Shown: one piece after another, positions 1 to 5,054 of the stretch
How the letters are laid out: every line of letters begins with the position of its first letter
Position numbering within the stretch: position 1 is the stretch's first letter
IMG/VR virus record: IMGVR_UViG_3300010939_000073
Location: 1-21,652 of that record
Length of the DNA stretch: 21,652 nt
Reading direction: 5' to 3' (one strand)
DNA from: a virus
Program-made: the position numbers and the translations under genes
The notes under the pieces: model-generated
The model's database searches: none
Told to the model about the DNA's origin: nothing
Seen by the model: the letters and a program-made list of their open reading frames with translations, nothing else

Positions 1-3
1 ATA

Positions 4-120
4 TTAAATCCCCCGCCTAACAACCCATCGAAAGTCACCGTTGGGTAAACGTACAATCTCCCATCTGTGGCGTTTTGTAAACTTTTTCATTTTGATTTCT
101 TTTTTATTTGGGTTTTTCAT
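4..120 (-). CDS. Small basic hypothetical protein (38 aa)
   Basis: Reading leftward from ATG at 120 to TAA at 4-6 gives 38 residues, very rich in Lys and Arg, with a core WEIVRLPNGDFRWVVRRG. A GGGAGG-type ribosome binding site lies just before the ATG. A second in-frame ATG at 90 would give 28 residues. It follows the 136-residue leftward gene by about 32 bases and is probably the fourth gene of the same operon. Function unknown; the core resembles short phage proteins that form a small beta-hairpin (impression only). The rightward reading frame over the same DNA has no ribosome binding site and is taken as a shadow. Confidence 0.55.
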   Translation of the reverse strand: MKNPNKKEIKMKKFTKRHRWEIVRLPNGDFRWVVRRGI

Positions 121-152
121 CTTTCCCTCCCGCTCTATAAATCAGTTTAATA

Positions 153-563
153 CTATACCCACTTCTCCATATCTGATGCCTGAATTGTTACAGCTAATCG
201 ATCGGGGAAGTTTCGTTCAACAAACTTAATACATTGATTTCGTTTGTGACCCGATTCAAAATGCACCGATAGTGCAGCTAAATAATTATGAGTACTAAGA
301 TACTTCAATTCACGTTTTTCCCATGAACCTATGCTCCCACAACTTACGTGTTTCGTTGCAATAGTCCCTAGTTGATTTGGCGAATAGCTATTTTCACGTG
401 CCCATGTTTCAAACGACATTGTACGCAAAATACATCCGACTGCACAGACAGAACATTTTGCTTTGGGTTTACGGGGATCTGGACCAAACCACCAACCTCG
501 TTTAAGGGTTGGTTCTTTTTGTAATGCCTTGATGATTTGTTTTTTTGTAATTATTTTTACCAT
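153..563 (-). CDS. Phage hypothetical protein with CxVCAVG motif (136 aa)
   Basis: Leftward gene of 136 residues. The N-terminal part is basic and contains a CSVCAVGCILR stretch (about residues 37-47) with three cysteines close together; a further Cys is at about residue 75 and another near 111, so metal binding is possible but unproven. The second half (about 80-130) looks alpha-helical. Its ATG overlaps the end of the upstream 61-residue gene by 7 bases, with GGGGAAG upstream, indicating translational coupling. The CxVCAVG layout recalls small phage early proteins of unknown role. No enzymatic motif is visible. It lies in the leftward operon read from the promoter at 1001-1029. Confidence 0.75.
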   Translation of the reverse strand: MVKIITKKQIIKALQKEPTLKRGWWFGPDPRKPKAKCSVCAVGCILRTMSFETWARENSYSPNQLGTIATKHVSCGSIGSWEKRELKYLSTHNYLAALSVHFESGHKRNQCIKFVERNFPDRLAVTIQASDMEKWV

Positions 564-742
564 TGTATGGTTTCTTCCCCTTTTACTTGATGCCCTTCCA
601 CCTCTTTGATTAGCCTACCGCAATACTGATCACTCCCAGCTCCTACGGTTTGGCATACCCCATTCTTTACCCAGACTTGAAGGTTATAGTCGAAACCATT
701 CCATACTGCTTGGTTTTTAATCTCATCGGTTGATTCTCTCAT
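557..742 (-). CDS. Small hypothetical protein (61 aa)
   Basis: Leftward gene of 61 residues, acidic N-terminus, two cysteines and several Trp and Tyr. No family recognised. The start ATG forms an ATGA overlap with the stop of the upstream gene (739-742), and a G-rich AGGGGG stretch precedes it. The stop overlaps the next gene by 7 bases. Being locked between two overlapping frames in the same direction is the main support that it is real. Confidence 0.65.
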   Translation of the reverse strand: MRESTDEIKNQAVWNGFDYNLQVWVKNGVCQTVGAGSDQYCGRLIKEVEGHQVKGEETIQW

Positions 743-969
743 AATGAAGCCCCCCTATCAAACTGTTTCATCATAATACGAGCTGTTCGTGCACTCTTAC
801 CAGTTAAGTCCCTCAAAAACTGATTGTGACGCCGCGCACGCCAATTTTTTTTAAGTTTTCCATAAGCCAAGTAAGCATGATCTTCTGCTGTAAAAAACGG
901 AGTTGTACCGTATATTCCTATGATTCTGTACTGGCCCGTCTTTTCGTTTTGCTCTAGAGATGCTTTCAT
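739..969 (-). CDS. First gene of leftward operon, hypothetical (76 aa)
   Basis: Leftward gene of 76 residues with a basic centre (KLKKNWRARRH around residues 38-48) and two Arg-rich segments, which might allow nucleic-acid binding; no defined fold is recognised. AAGGAGG stands 8-9 bases before the ATG, and a near-consensus sigma70 promoter lies about 30 bases further upstream, so it is the promoter-proximal gene of the leftward operon. It is coupled through ATGA to the following gene. Confidence 0.7.
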   Translation of the reverse strand: MKASLEQNEKTGQYRIIGIYGTTPFFTAEDHAYLAYGKLKKNWRARRHNQFLRDLTGKSARTARIMMKQFDRGASL

Positions 970-1000
970 AGCGAAGCCTCCTTATTTGTTTTCTACTATG

Positions 1001-1029
1001 CTTATACTCCCAGTATCAGTGTTTGTCAA
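1001..1029 (-). promoter_or_regulatory. Leftward sigma70 promoter, copy 1
   Basis: On the minus strand TTGACA (1029-1024) is followed by a 17-base spacer and TATAAG (1006-1001). The -35 is perfect and the -10 is one base off TATAAT. It reads into the 76-residue gene starting at 969. It sits in a 59-base block repeated at 1978-2036. Confidence 0.85.
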
Positions 1030-1059
1030 GGCCTATTTTTAATCTTTACGAATTTAGTG

Positions 1060-1069
1060 GTGAGCTCAC
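1060..1069. promoter_or_regulatory. 10-bp palindrome, possible operator
   Basis: GTGAGCTCAC is a perfect palindrome about 30 bases upstream of the -35 of the leftward promoter, a position usual for an activator or auxiliary operator. No regulator gene is visible in the window, so this is only a candidate. Confidence 0.3.
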
Positions 1070-1093
1070 AAAATAACAAAGATGCCATCTGTT

Positions 1094-1129
1094 CGTAAAT
1101 TGCGTACATATATACGTAAATTGCGTACA
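1094..1129. repeat. Direct repeat pair CGTAAATTGCGTACA
   Basis: Two exact 15-base copies at 1094-1108 and 1115-1129, start-to-start distance 21 bp, i.e. about two helical turns, so a protein would meet both on the same face. They lie between the leftward promoter and the rightward extended -10 at 1199. Likely an operator pair; two copies are few for replication iterons. Confidence 0.6.
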
Positions 1130-1198
1130 ACGAAAAGACTTGATAATCAACGAATCAATAAATTATCTTTAAAAACAGGAAAATATATACCTAAAATA

Positions 1199-1207
1199 TG
1201 ATATAAT
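1199..1207 (+). promoter_or_regulatory. Candidate rightward extended -10 promoter
   Basis: TGATATAAT gives a perfect TG-N-TATAAT extended -10. There is no good -35 at 17 bases, which extended -10 promoters can dispense with. A transcript would begin near 1214 and enter the hairpin pair at 1222-1254. The first convincing rightward gene lies a kilobase on, so the product may be a small RNA or an attenuated leader. Confidence 0.35.
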
Positions 1208-1221
1208 TTTGTTGTTTAGTG

Positions 1222-1254
1222 CCCCTATATATAGAGGGTCTTTTTCTAGGACCC
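1222..1254 (+). promoter_or_regulatory. Overlapping alternative hairpins (attenuator-like)
   Basis: Stem A pairs CCC+CTATA (1222-1229) with TATAG+GGG (1230-1238, A1235 bulged) and is followed by TCTTTTTCT, like a terminator. Stem B pairs GGGTC (1236-1240) with GACCC (1250-1254). The two share the GGG at 1236-1238 and so exclude each other, the layout of an attenuator or RNA switch. No ligand or leader peptide is recognised. Confidence 0.35.
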
Positions 1255-1524
1255 CTACTCTTTGCGACACACGTCTTTAACCGACTTGGACGAAAACTAA
1301 GAACGCGACTATATCGAATGAGAGGGGATTATTAGTCTTTTACCCGTTGTGACTACCCCGACAATTGCATGAAGCGTAAAGCTTTACAAAAAATAGTTCG
1401 ACAATAGCCATACGGTAAGGCATTAATACTTATCGACTATACATACAGTAATGCAAAGGAAAGACAACGGGAGACCTATGTCTAAACAATTAAGTCTAAA
1501 GACGTGTTTTTCACTATGCCGATT
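1255..1524. other. Non-coding interval, content unknown
   Basis: No open frame with a credible ribosome binding site was found on either strand apart from a dubious 28-codon rightward frame beginning near 1478. A perfect 12-bp palindrome GTAAAGCTTTAC lies at 1376-1387. Together with the upstream promoter and hairpins, this could be an untranslated RNA or simply a spacer. Confidence 0.4.
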
Positions 1525-1557
1525 AAAAAAAACAATGTCTAGACGGCCCTGTTGTTT
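1525..1557 (-). terminator. Weak leftward intrinsic terminator
   Basis: Read leftward, AAACAA (1557-1552) pairs with TTGTTT (1535-1530) around a 16-base loop, and the RNA then continues as a T-run (8 Ts counting those in the stem). It overlaps the stop codon of the 42-residue gene. The stem is AT-rich, so efficiency is doubtful, but it is well placed to end the second leftward operon. Confidence 0.4.
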
Positions 1558-1684
1558 AGCCTAGTTTCTTCAGGTAATATTGTAAAGCCGTCTGGGCATC
1601 TTGTTCTGTTTTAAACGGTCCGTATAGCTCAAAGGCTTCGTTGAAAAAGTACCAGTTGTTTTTATGCTTGTATGGGTTTCTCAT
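1556..1684 (-). CDS. Small aromatic hypothetical protein (42 aa)
   Basis: Leftward ATG at 1684 to TAA at 1556-1558 encodes 42 residues, with the pattern NNWYFFNEAFELYGPFKTEQ followed by a helix ending QYYLKKLG. Short phage proteins with a W-F-x-E-x-x-E-L-x-G-P-F-x-T-E-x-x-A pattern are familiar; role unknown. GAGGAG stands about 6 bases before the ATG. Second gene of the leftward unit from promoter copy 2, about 100 bases after the 55-residue gene. Confidence 0.65.
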   Translation of the reverse strand: MRNPYKHKNNWYFFNEAFELYGPFKTEQDAQTALQYYLKKLG

Positions 1685-1784
1685 ATGGGTCTCCTCATTT
1701 GGTTTTCTCGTATTGCTGCCTCTAGTGGGGTTTATTTGTTTAAAGATTCTAGATAGCCTTTTGTTTTAGATATTATACGAGGCT

Positions 1785-1952
1785 TTATTTGTGGGACTTA
1801 TAGTGTAGGAATTCATATATTCGGGTTACTTGCTTGGCGGCCTCTTGTTGGGCTTCTATTGATAGATCGAAGTCCGATGGGTAGTCAATCAAATTGTTTA
1901 GTTGGGAGAGAATGGCTTGGATGGCTTCTTCTTTGATCTCTTTGCGTTTCAT
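1785..1952 (-). CDS. Small helical hypothetical protein (55 aa)
   Basis: Leftward ATG at 1952 to TAA at 1785-1787 encodes 55 residues. An N-terminal amphipathic helix (about 1-22, Lys/Glu-rich with regular Ile/Leu), a DYPSDFDLS turn and a C-terminal helix are evident, compatible with a helical hairpin. AAGGAG lies 8 bases before the ATG, and promoter copy 2 lies about 40 bases upstream. No recognised family. The rightward frames across this DNA lack ribosome binding sites and are shadows. Confidence 0.65.
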   Translation of the reverse strand: MKRKEIKEEAIQAILSQLNNLIDYPSDFDLSIEAQQEAAKQVTRIYEFLHYKSHK

Positions 1953-1977
1953 GGTGTTGTCTCCTTGTTGTTTGTCT

Positions 1978-2036
1978 TTTGTTTTCTACTATGCTTATAT
2001 CCCCGATACCAGTATTTGTCAAGGCCTATTTTTAAT
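1978..2036 (-). repeat. Duplicated promoter block (partner 985-1043)
   Basis: This 59-base block matches 985-1043 with only a handful of substitutions and no gaps. Conservation extends beyond the boxes on both sides, into the transcribed start (ACTATG...GTTTTC on the plus strand) and upstream AGGCCTATTTTTAAT. The shared flanks suggest a recent duplication or selection for a common regulator. Confidence 0.85.
1994..2022 (-). promoter_or_regulatory. Leftward sigma70-type promoter, copy 2
   Basis: On the minus strand TTGACA (2022-2017), 17-base spacer, TATAAG (1999-1994), identical boxes to copy 1 at 1001-1029. It reads into the 55-residue gene. Confidence 0.85.
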
Positions 2037-2249
2037 TATTTTCTTAGACTTAACAAATATGTTAAGTGTCATACTCTAGGGGAAGAAATTAGAATGTCTT
2101 TAGACCGCCACATTGTTTCATTCAAATTTTGACTAATAAGTTGTGTTATGTGTTGCTTTTAAGCTACAAAGAGTCTCAACGACGTATTGTAACGTGTTTA
2201 ATCTAAAATGCCGCTGAAACAAAAAAATTAATTCTAGGAGATAATTCCC

Positions 2250-2780
2250 ATGTCAACCAACGAAAAACCGGTCACTCCAGGTCAAACTAAGTCTGATTTA
2301 ACCGCAGCTGTAACTGAAACCCGCATAAAAGAGCTCACTAATGTCAACCGTATTGTCGTTAACGCCGTTAACCTAATAAACGATGTCGAGATCAAGGGAG
2401 CTCATGCACAGCCCGTCACGGAGATCCTCGGGTGGCTGGTGGGGTTTAGTCAGTCCTTGCTCGGGCAGATTAAAACCCTGCAGTCGACCTTGCCGAAGGT
2501 GGAAGAGAAACCAACGAAGGCAGACGACAACGGTTCGAAAATTCCTGAACCACCGGCCCCTGACGTTGCGCCTGAAGATCTTAAATCATCGAATGACTCT
2601 AGGGCCGTGCCGGTTGTTGAGGGGCATAGACATGCGACACCAGGATCTGTTGGTGTTAAGGTGCCCGGGCCAAATAAACCACCTCGTGTGGGGGTTGTTA
2701 CGCCCCGGGTTGAATGTAGCGATTCAGCTATACCACGGGCTCCTCAAGCCATCCGAACCGGGGATAGCCCAACAAAATAG
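2250..2780 (+). CDS. Hypothetical protein with disordered Pro-rich tail (176 aa)
   Basis: First convincing rightward gene, AGGAG at 2236-2240 before ATG 2250. About residues 20-85 look alpha-helical with a hydrophobic stretch near ILGWLVGFSQSLLGQ (59-73). From residue 88 onward the chain is rich in Pro, Asp and Ser and probably disordered. No enzyme motif or signal peptide is seen. Base composition is more GC-rich than in neighbouring genes, which may mark recent acquisition. Possible structural or scaffold-type protein, but this is not established. Confidence 0.7.
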   Translation: MSTNEKPVTPGQTKSDLTAAVTETRIKELTNVNRIVVNAVNLINDVEIKGAHAQPVTEILGWLVGFSQSLLGQIKTLQSTLPKVEEKPTKADDNGSKIPEPPAPDVAPEDLKSSNDSRAVPVVEGHRHATPGSVGVKVPGPNKPPRVGVVTPRVECSDSAIPRAPQAIRTGDSPTK

Positions 2781-2963
2781 TTGAGACTGTAGCTAAACCA
2801 GTATTTATTAAATCGGAAGTTAAATAGAGCTGTTGGGTTTAGGTGGGGGGAGGGGTACTGCACCAGTATGGCCAGTCCCTTGGGGTATAAGTGTGAAACC
2901 TATATTGCCACAGACATACACCTTAATTTAGTGATTTGCAAACCGGTAATGAGGAGAATAGAT

Positions 2964-3037
2964 TTGGCCAGAGTTCGGGAGAAGAACGACAGGTTGTGGT
3001 CCTGTAGGCACGAGTGCGAATCTCGTTGGTCAACCCA
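2964..3037 (+). tRNA. tRNA-His(GTG)-like gene, degenerate core
   Basis: A full cloverleaf can be folded: acceptor TTGGCCA/TGGTCAA (7 bp, one G-U), D-stem GTTC/GAAC, anticodon stem ACAGG/CCTGT with loop TTGTGGT (anticodon GTG at 2996-2998), 4-base variable loop, T-stem ACGAG/CTCGT with loop TGCGAAT, discriminator C and encoded CCA. C73 fits histidine tRNAs. Unusual bases: position 8 is G not U, 14 is G not A, 55 is G not U, and the -1 base is T rather than the G expected for tRNA-His. It may be a decayed or specialised tRNA. It ends 4 bases before the next start codon. Confidence 0.7.
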
Positions 3038-3041
3038 TATT

Positions 3042-3191
3042 ATGAAAAACAGTCTTGCTGAACGACTTTTAAAACTTGCAGCCAAGCTATATTATTATGC
3101 TTCCAAAGAAGGGAACCATCCTGTTTCTAAAGAGACAGCCTTTCAACGTATGAAGGCGGTGGCGAAGAGTGATGAGGACTTAGAGTTCTAA
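3042..3191 (+). CDS. Small MKNxLxERLL-type protein (49 aa)
   Basis: ATG at 3042 gives 49 residues beginning MKNSLAERLLKLAAKLYYYA, a Leu-rich helix, then a charged tail. The same frame is open back to 2868, but that part overlaps the tRNA; the N-terminus at 3042 also matches the next gene (MKNDLIERLL), supporting this start. There is no Shine-Dalgarno, since the ATG is only 4 bases after the tRNA CCA; tRNA 3' processing would leave a nearly leaderless message. It is coupled by TAATG to the following gene. Function unknown. Confidence 0.55.
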   Translation: MKNSLAERLLKLAAKLYYYASKEGNHPVSKETAFQRMKAVAKSDEDLEF

Positions 3192-3373
3192 TGAAAAACG
3201 ATCTAATCGAACGGCTTTTAACACGCGCTAGAATACGCCGGCAAATTCAGACACGTAAAAGTGTTCGGGACGGAAATCCGGATCGGCTTGCAAACTTGCT
3301 TGAAGAAGCAGCCGAAGCTCTTAAAGAATCCCAAGCATACAGTCGTAGAGATTGGTTAGATTTGGAGGATTGA
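3191..3373 (+). CDS. Small helical MKNxLxERLL-type protein (60 aa)
   Basis: ATG 3191 overlaps the previous stop as TAATG. The protein is 60 residues: N-terminal Arg-rich helix (about 4-25), then LANLLEEAAEALKE (33-46), a clear amphipathic acidic helix, and an acidic tail. Helical LLEEAAEAL segments are common in small phage proteins of unknown role. N-terminus is shared with its neighbour, suggesting duplication. No catalytic motif. Confidence 0.65.
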   Translation: MKNDLIERLLTRARIRRQIQTRKSVRDGNPDRLANLLEEAAEALKESQAYSRRDWLDLED

Positions 3374-3388
3374 TGAGATCTATGAGCT

Positions 3389-3814
3389 ATGCGAAAAGCA
3401 ATTCTTGAACGTCTAGAATCATCTGATGAAGGAACGTTTGGTATCCTTCAAATCGAAGACAATGAGTCTAGATATTATTTTTATACTGGTGAACTACCCT
3501 GGCGGAAGAACCGTGCAAATACCAGTTGCATCCCGCCAGGAATATATACAGCTTTCTGGACGAAATCCCCGAGATTTGGGCGGTGCATGTATCTAGTTGA
3601 TGAAGTAAAGAATCGAGGGGGTATTCGCTTCCATTCTGCCAATTTCATGGGCGACAGGAAAAAGAAGTTTCGAAGTCAGTTACACGGTTGTATTGCTCTT
3701 GGAGAGAAGTTAGGGTGGTTGGACGGGCAGAAAGCTATTTTGGTGTCAAGACCGGCAACGAGGAAATTCGAGAAAATCGCGGGAGGAGTCCCGTTAGAAT
3801 TGGAGATAAAGTGA
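3389..3814 (+). CDS. DUF5675-family protein, possible lysis role
   Basis: 141 residues matching the DUF5675 pattern as I know it: GTFGILQI (15-22), SCIPPGIYTAF (46-56), SPRFG (60-64), GIRFHSAN (78-85) and HGCIALG (99-105). The family has no assigned enzymatic role. His82, His99 and Cys101 have a spacing (16 residues between His82 and His99) reminiscent of the YkuD L,D-transpeptidase motif, and the gene lies upstream of holin-like membrane proteins, so a peptidoglycan-active enzyme is a reasonable hypothesis. ATG 3389 is the first start after an in-frame TGA at 3383; the only strong ribosome binding site (GGAGG, 3364-3368) is 20 bases away, suggesting reinitiation. No signal peptide. Confidence 0.75.
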   Translation: MRKAILERLESSDEGTFGILQIEDNESRYYFYTGELPWRKNRANTSCIPPGIYTAFWTKSPRFGRCMYLVDEVKNRGGIRFHSANFMGDRKKKFRSQLHGCIALGEKLGWLDGQKAILVSRPATRKFEKIAGGVPLELEIK

Positions 3815-4062
3815 GTTTGCGTGATACGATAAGCTTTCGAGAACTTCGGATTCATCTTACAAAGGATCATTTCTTTTGCTTTTGTTCGGCGCATTTTAAG
3901 ATTCTTGTGAAGGGTAAGGTAAAGATGAGTTTTACGGTAAAATATCGAACGGATAGTCATCCGTGCGAAATACCTTGGTGCGGCCAGAGAAAAGTTCGTG
4001 AGGTCTATCCGACTAGTAAAAAGATTGTAAGTTTTTGGCAGCCACGAAAGGACGTTAAATAA
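3811..4062 (+). CDS. Cys-rich small protein, GTG start (83 aa)
   Basis: GTG at 3811 overlaps the TGA of the DUF5675 gene (GTGA) and has GGAG 5 bases upstream. A longer frame from 3688 lies entirely inside the DUF5675 gene and is less likely. The 83 residues are basic; CFCSAH (22-27) and CEIPWC (53-58) could supply four Cys plus His ligands for a zinc site, but spacing is not that of a classic finger. Ends at TAATG, coupling it to the micro-gene that follows. Function unknown. Confidence 0.6.
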   Translation: MSLRDTISFRELRIHLTKDHFFCFCSAHFKILVKGKVKMSFTVKYRTDSHPCEIPWCGQRKVREVYPTSKKIVSFWQPRKDVK

Positions 4063-4146
4063 TGGTAGCTTTTTTCCAGCATAATTGAATTGTTGGCTTT
4101 GATGATTATAGGAATTGGAGCTATATATTATACGAGGAGACAATAA
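4062..4146 (+). pseudogene. Frameshifted one-helix membrane micro-gene
   Basis: ATG 4062 sits in a TAATG overlap and the region ends in another TAATG at 4144-4148, but the frame from the ATG stops at TGA after 8 codons. Skipping one base, for instance one T of the run at 4070-4075, gives 27 residues ending LLALMIIGIGAIYYTRRQ. That closely resembles the intact peptide at 4697-4789 (LIVAGLGAIYYDRRDR). So it is a paralogue with a one-base insertion, either a decayed gene, programmed +1 frameshifting on a T-run, or a sequencing error. Product would be a short transmembrane peptide with a basic cytoplasmic end. Confidence 0.6.
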
Positions 4147-4352
4147 TGGATATTCTAGGGATTATTAAAAAGTATATGCGGAAAAAACCAGTAGGACCCC
4201 GTTGTATATTTTGCAAGATAGATCTAAGCATGCGATTTCACGGTTCTCAATTCGGGTTTTTTGAACGACCCAAACGGATAGGAACCGGCTATATTTGTTT
4301 AACTTGTATTCGAGAACTAGCCAATGCATTAGCGCCGGCTATAAAGGTTTAA
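4146..4352 (+). CDS. Zinc-ribbon-like miniprotein (68 aa)
   Basis: 68 residues with CIFC (about 20-23) and CLTC (about 51-54), a two-CxxC layout separated by 27 residues and typical of a zinc ribbon or finger. N-terminus MDILGIIKKYMRKK is amphipathic and basic. ATG 4146 is in a TAATG overlap, with CGAGGAGA 8-10 bases upstream. The first six codons and preceding bases nearly match those of the holin-like gene at 5054, so the 5' end seems shared by duplication. Might bind nucleic acid or a host protein; not shown. Confidence 0.7.
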   Translation: MDILGIIKKYMRKKPVGPRCIFCKIDLSMRFHGSQFGFFERPKRIGTGYICLTCIRELANALAPAIKV

Positions 4353-4371
4353 TGGAAGGAGGAAAATTCAG

Positions 4372-4533
4372 ATGAAAGATTATTTAATTCGTATGCTTGG
4401 CGGTTTAACAAAGCATCAATTTCAAGAAATGCGGGACAACGGGTGTAAAAAACTTGCAGACGCTCTTGTTAAAGCCGGTATTGTAGTGTGGTTTGATGGC
4501 AATAATCTCATTGTCGAGGATGCTACAAAATGA
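4372..4533 (+). CDS. Small hypothetical protein (53 aa)
   Basis: ATG 4372 follows a strong AAGGAGG at 4357-4363. 53 residues: N-terminal helix MKDYLIRMLGGLTKHQFQEM, then a Cys-containing helix CKKLADALVKAG and two short beta-like strands IVVWFDG and NNLIVED. Could be a small alpha/beta fold. Coupled by ATGA to the next gene. No family recognised. Confidence 0.6.
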   Translation: MKDYLIRMLGGLTKHQFQEMRDNGCKKLADALVKAGIVVWFDGNNLIVEDATK

Positions 4534-4700
4534 GTGATAGCCTTAAAACAATTAATAAAATTAAGATGCTAAAAGCGGCCTTAGAGCTTGCGGCGGAAGA
4601 ATTGCCCTCTTTGATAAAATCAAATAATAGAATAGTAGATTCTTATGCACTACCGGTAGTCAAACGAGCTCTTCTTGCATTGGAGGACACTAAAAAATGA
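4530..4700 (+). CDS. Small helical hypothetical protein (56 aa)
   Basis: ATG 4530 lies in ATGA with the previous stop; CGAGGA at 4515-4520 can serve as ribosome binding site. 56 residues, almost all predicted helix (KMLKAALELAAEELPSLI and VVKRALLALEDTKK), consistent with a helical hairpin. Coupled by ATGA to the membrane peptide gene. Function unknown. Confidence 0.6.
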   Translation: MSDSLKTINKIKMLKAALELAAEELPSLIKSNNRIVDSYALPVVKRALLALEDTKK

Positions 4701-4789
4701 ATGTCTTTTTACAAGATAATTGGATTCTATTTTTGGTTCTTATAGTTGCGGGGTTAGGGGCCATATATTATGACAGAAGGGATCGATAA
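4697..4789 (+). CDS. One-helix membrane micro-protein (30 aa)
   Basis: ATG 4697 overlaps the previous stop (ATGA), with GGAGGA at 4682-4687 upstream. 30 residues: MNVFLQDNW, a hydrophobic helix (about 9-25) and a positively charged end YYDRRDR, so likely N-out/C-in in the inner membrane. Coupled by TAATG to another one-helix peptide. It has a frameshifted paralogue at 4062-4146. Candidate pinholin, holin regulator or other membrane-active peptide. Confidence 0.6.
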   Translation: MNVFLQDNWILFLVLIVAGLGAIYYDRRDR

Positions 4790-4869
4790 TGTGGGCTGCG
4801 GTTATAGTACCTTTTCTTTATTTAACGATTTGTTTAGTTTTTATTCGTTATGCGGGGAGAAACCGATAA
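4789..4869 (+). CDS. One-helix membrane micro-protein (26 aa)
   Basis: ATG 4789 in a TAATG overlap; 26 residues, hydrophobic from about 3 to 19 (AAVIVPFLYLTICLVFI) followed by basic RYAGRNR. Stops in another TAATG. Same topology as the preceding micro-protein. Too short for any homology judgement; the coupling at both ends is the main support. Confidence 0.5.
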   Translation: MWAAVIVPFLYLTICLVFIRYAGRNR

Positions 4870-5054
4870 TGAATAGGGTTTCTTATCCATTACGAGCAAC
4901 TTGTATTAGCATAGACATTAAGCCGTTTGGTTTTTGGCCGGTTCCAGAATTTTCTTATAGAAAAAATTTAACTGAACGCGCAAAAGCCGAAGGAGCGACT
5001 ATATGGTGGTTCAGATGGGCTTGGTTTCAGTTGTCGTGTTCGAGGTTTTTATAA
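4869..5054 (+). CDS. Trp/Phe-rich small protein (61 aa)
   Basis: ATG 4869 in TAATG gives 61 residues. Notable pattern: ISIDIKPFGFWPVPEFSYR in the first half, then a basic stretch, then WWFRWAWFQLSCSRF, extremely rich in Trp and Phe. Small phage proteins with a similar PFGF...W-W-F pattern are known to me only as hypothetical. The frame is open back to 4770, but that overlaps the two coupled peptides. The C-terminal aromatic segment might lie at the membrane interface. Coupled by TAATG to the holin-like gene. Confidence 0.6.
   Translation: MNRVSYPLRATCISIDIKPFGFWPVPEFSYRKNLTERAKAEGATIWWFRWAWFQLSCSRFL

Noticed and set aside
41-229. Rightward 62-codon frame with hydrophobic start
   Set aside because: No ribosome binding site; lies antisense to the leftward 38- and 136-residue genes.
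1478-1564. Rightward 28-codon frame with GGGAG upstream
   Set aside because: Cys/Arg-rich nonsense-like product, overlaps the leftward terminator and gene end; too weak to list.
1894-2132. Two rightward frames
   Set aside because: Antisense to a leftward gene and its promoter, no ribosome binding site.
2129-2157. Promoter starting with TTGACT before the 2250 gene
   Set aside because: No acceptable -10 at 16-18 bases.
2868-3041. N-terminal extension of the 49-residue gene
   Set aside because: It is open in frame but covers the tRNA-His-like cloverleaf; MKN at 3042 matches the next gene's start.
3676-4143. Leftward 155-codon frame
   Set aside because: Antisense to a well-supported coupled gene series.
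4770-4868. Longer start for the Trp-rich gene
   Set aside because: Non-ideal context and overlaps two coupled peptides; TAATG start at 4869 preferred.
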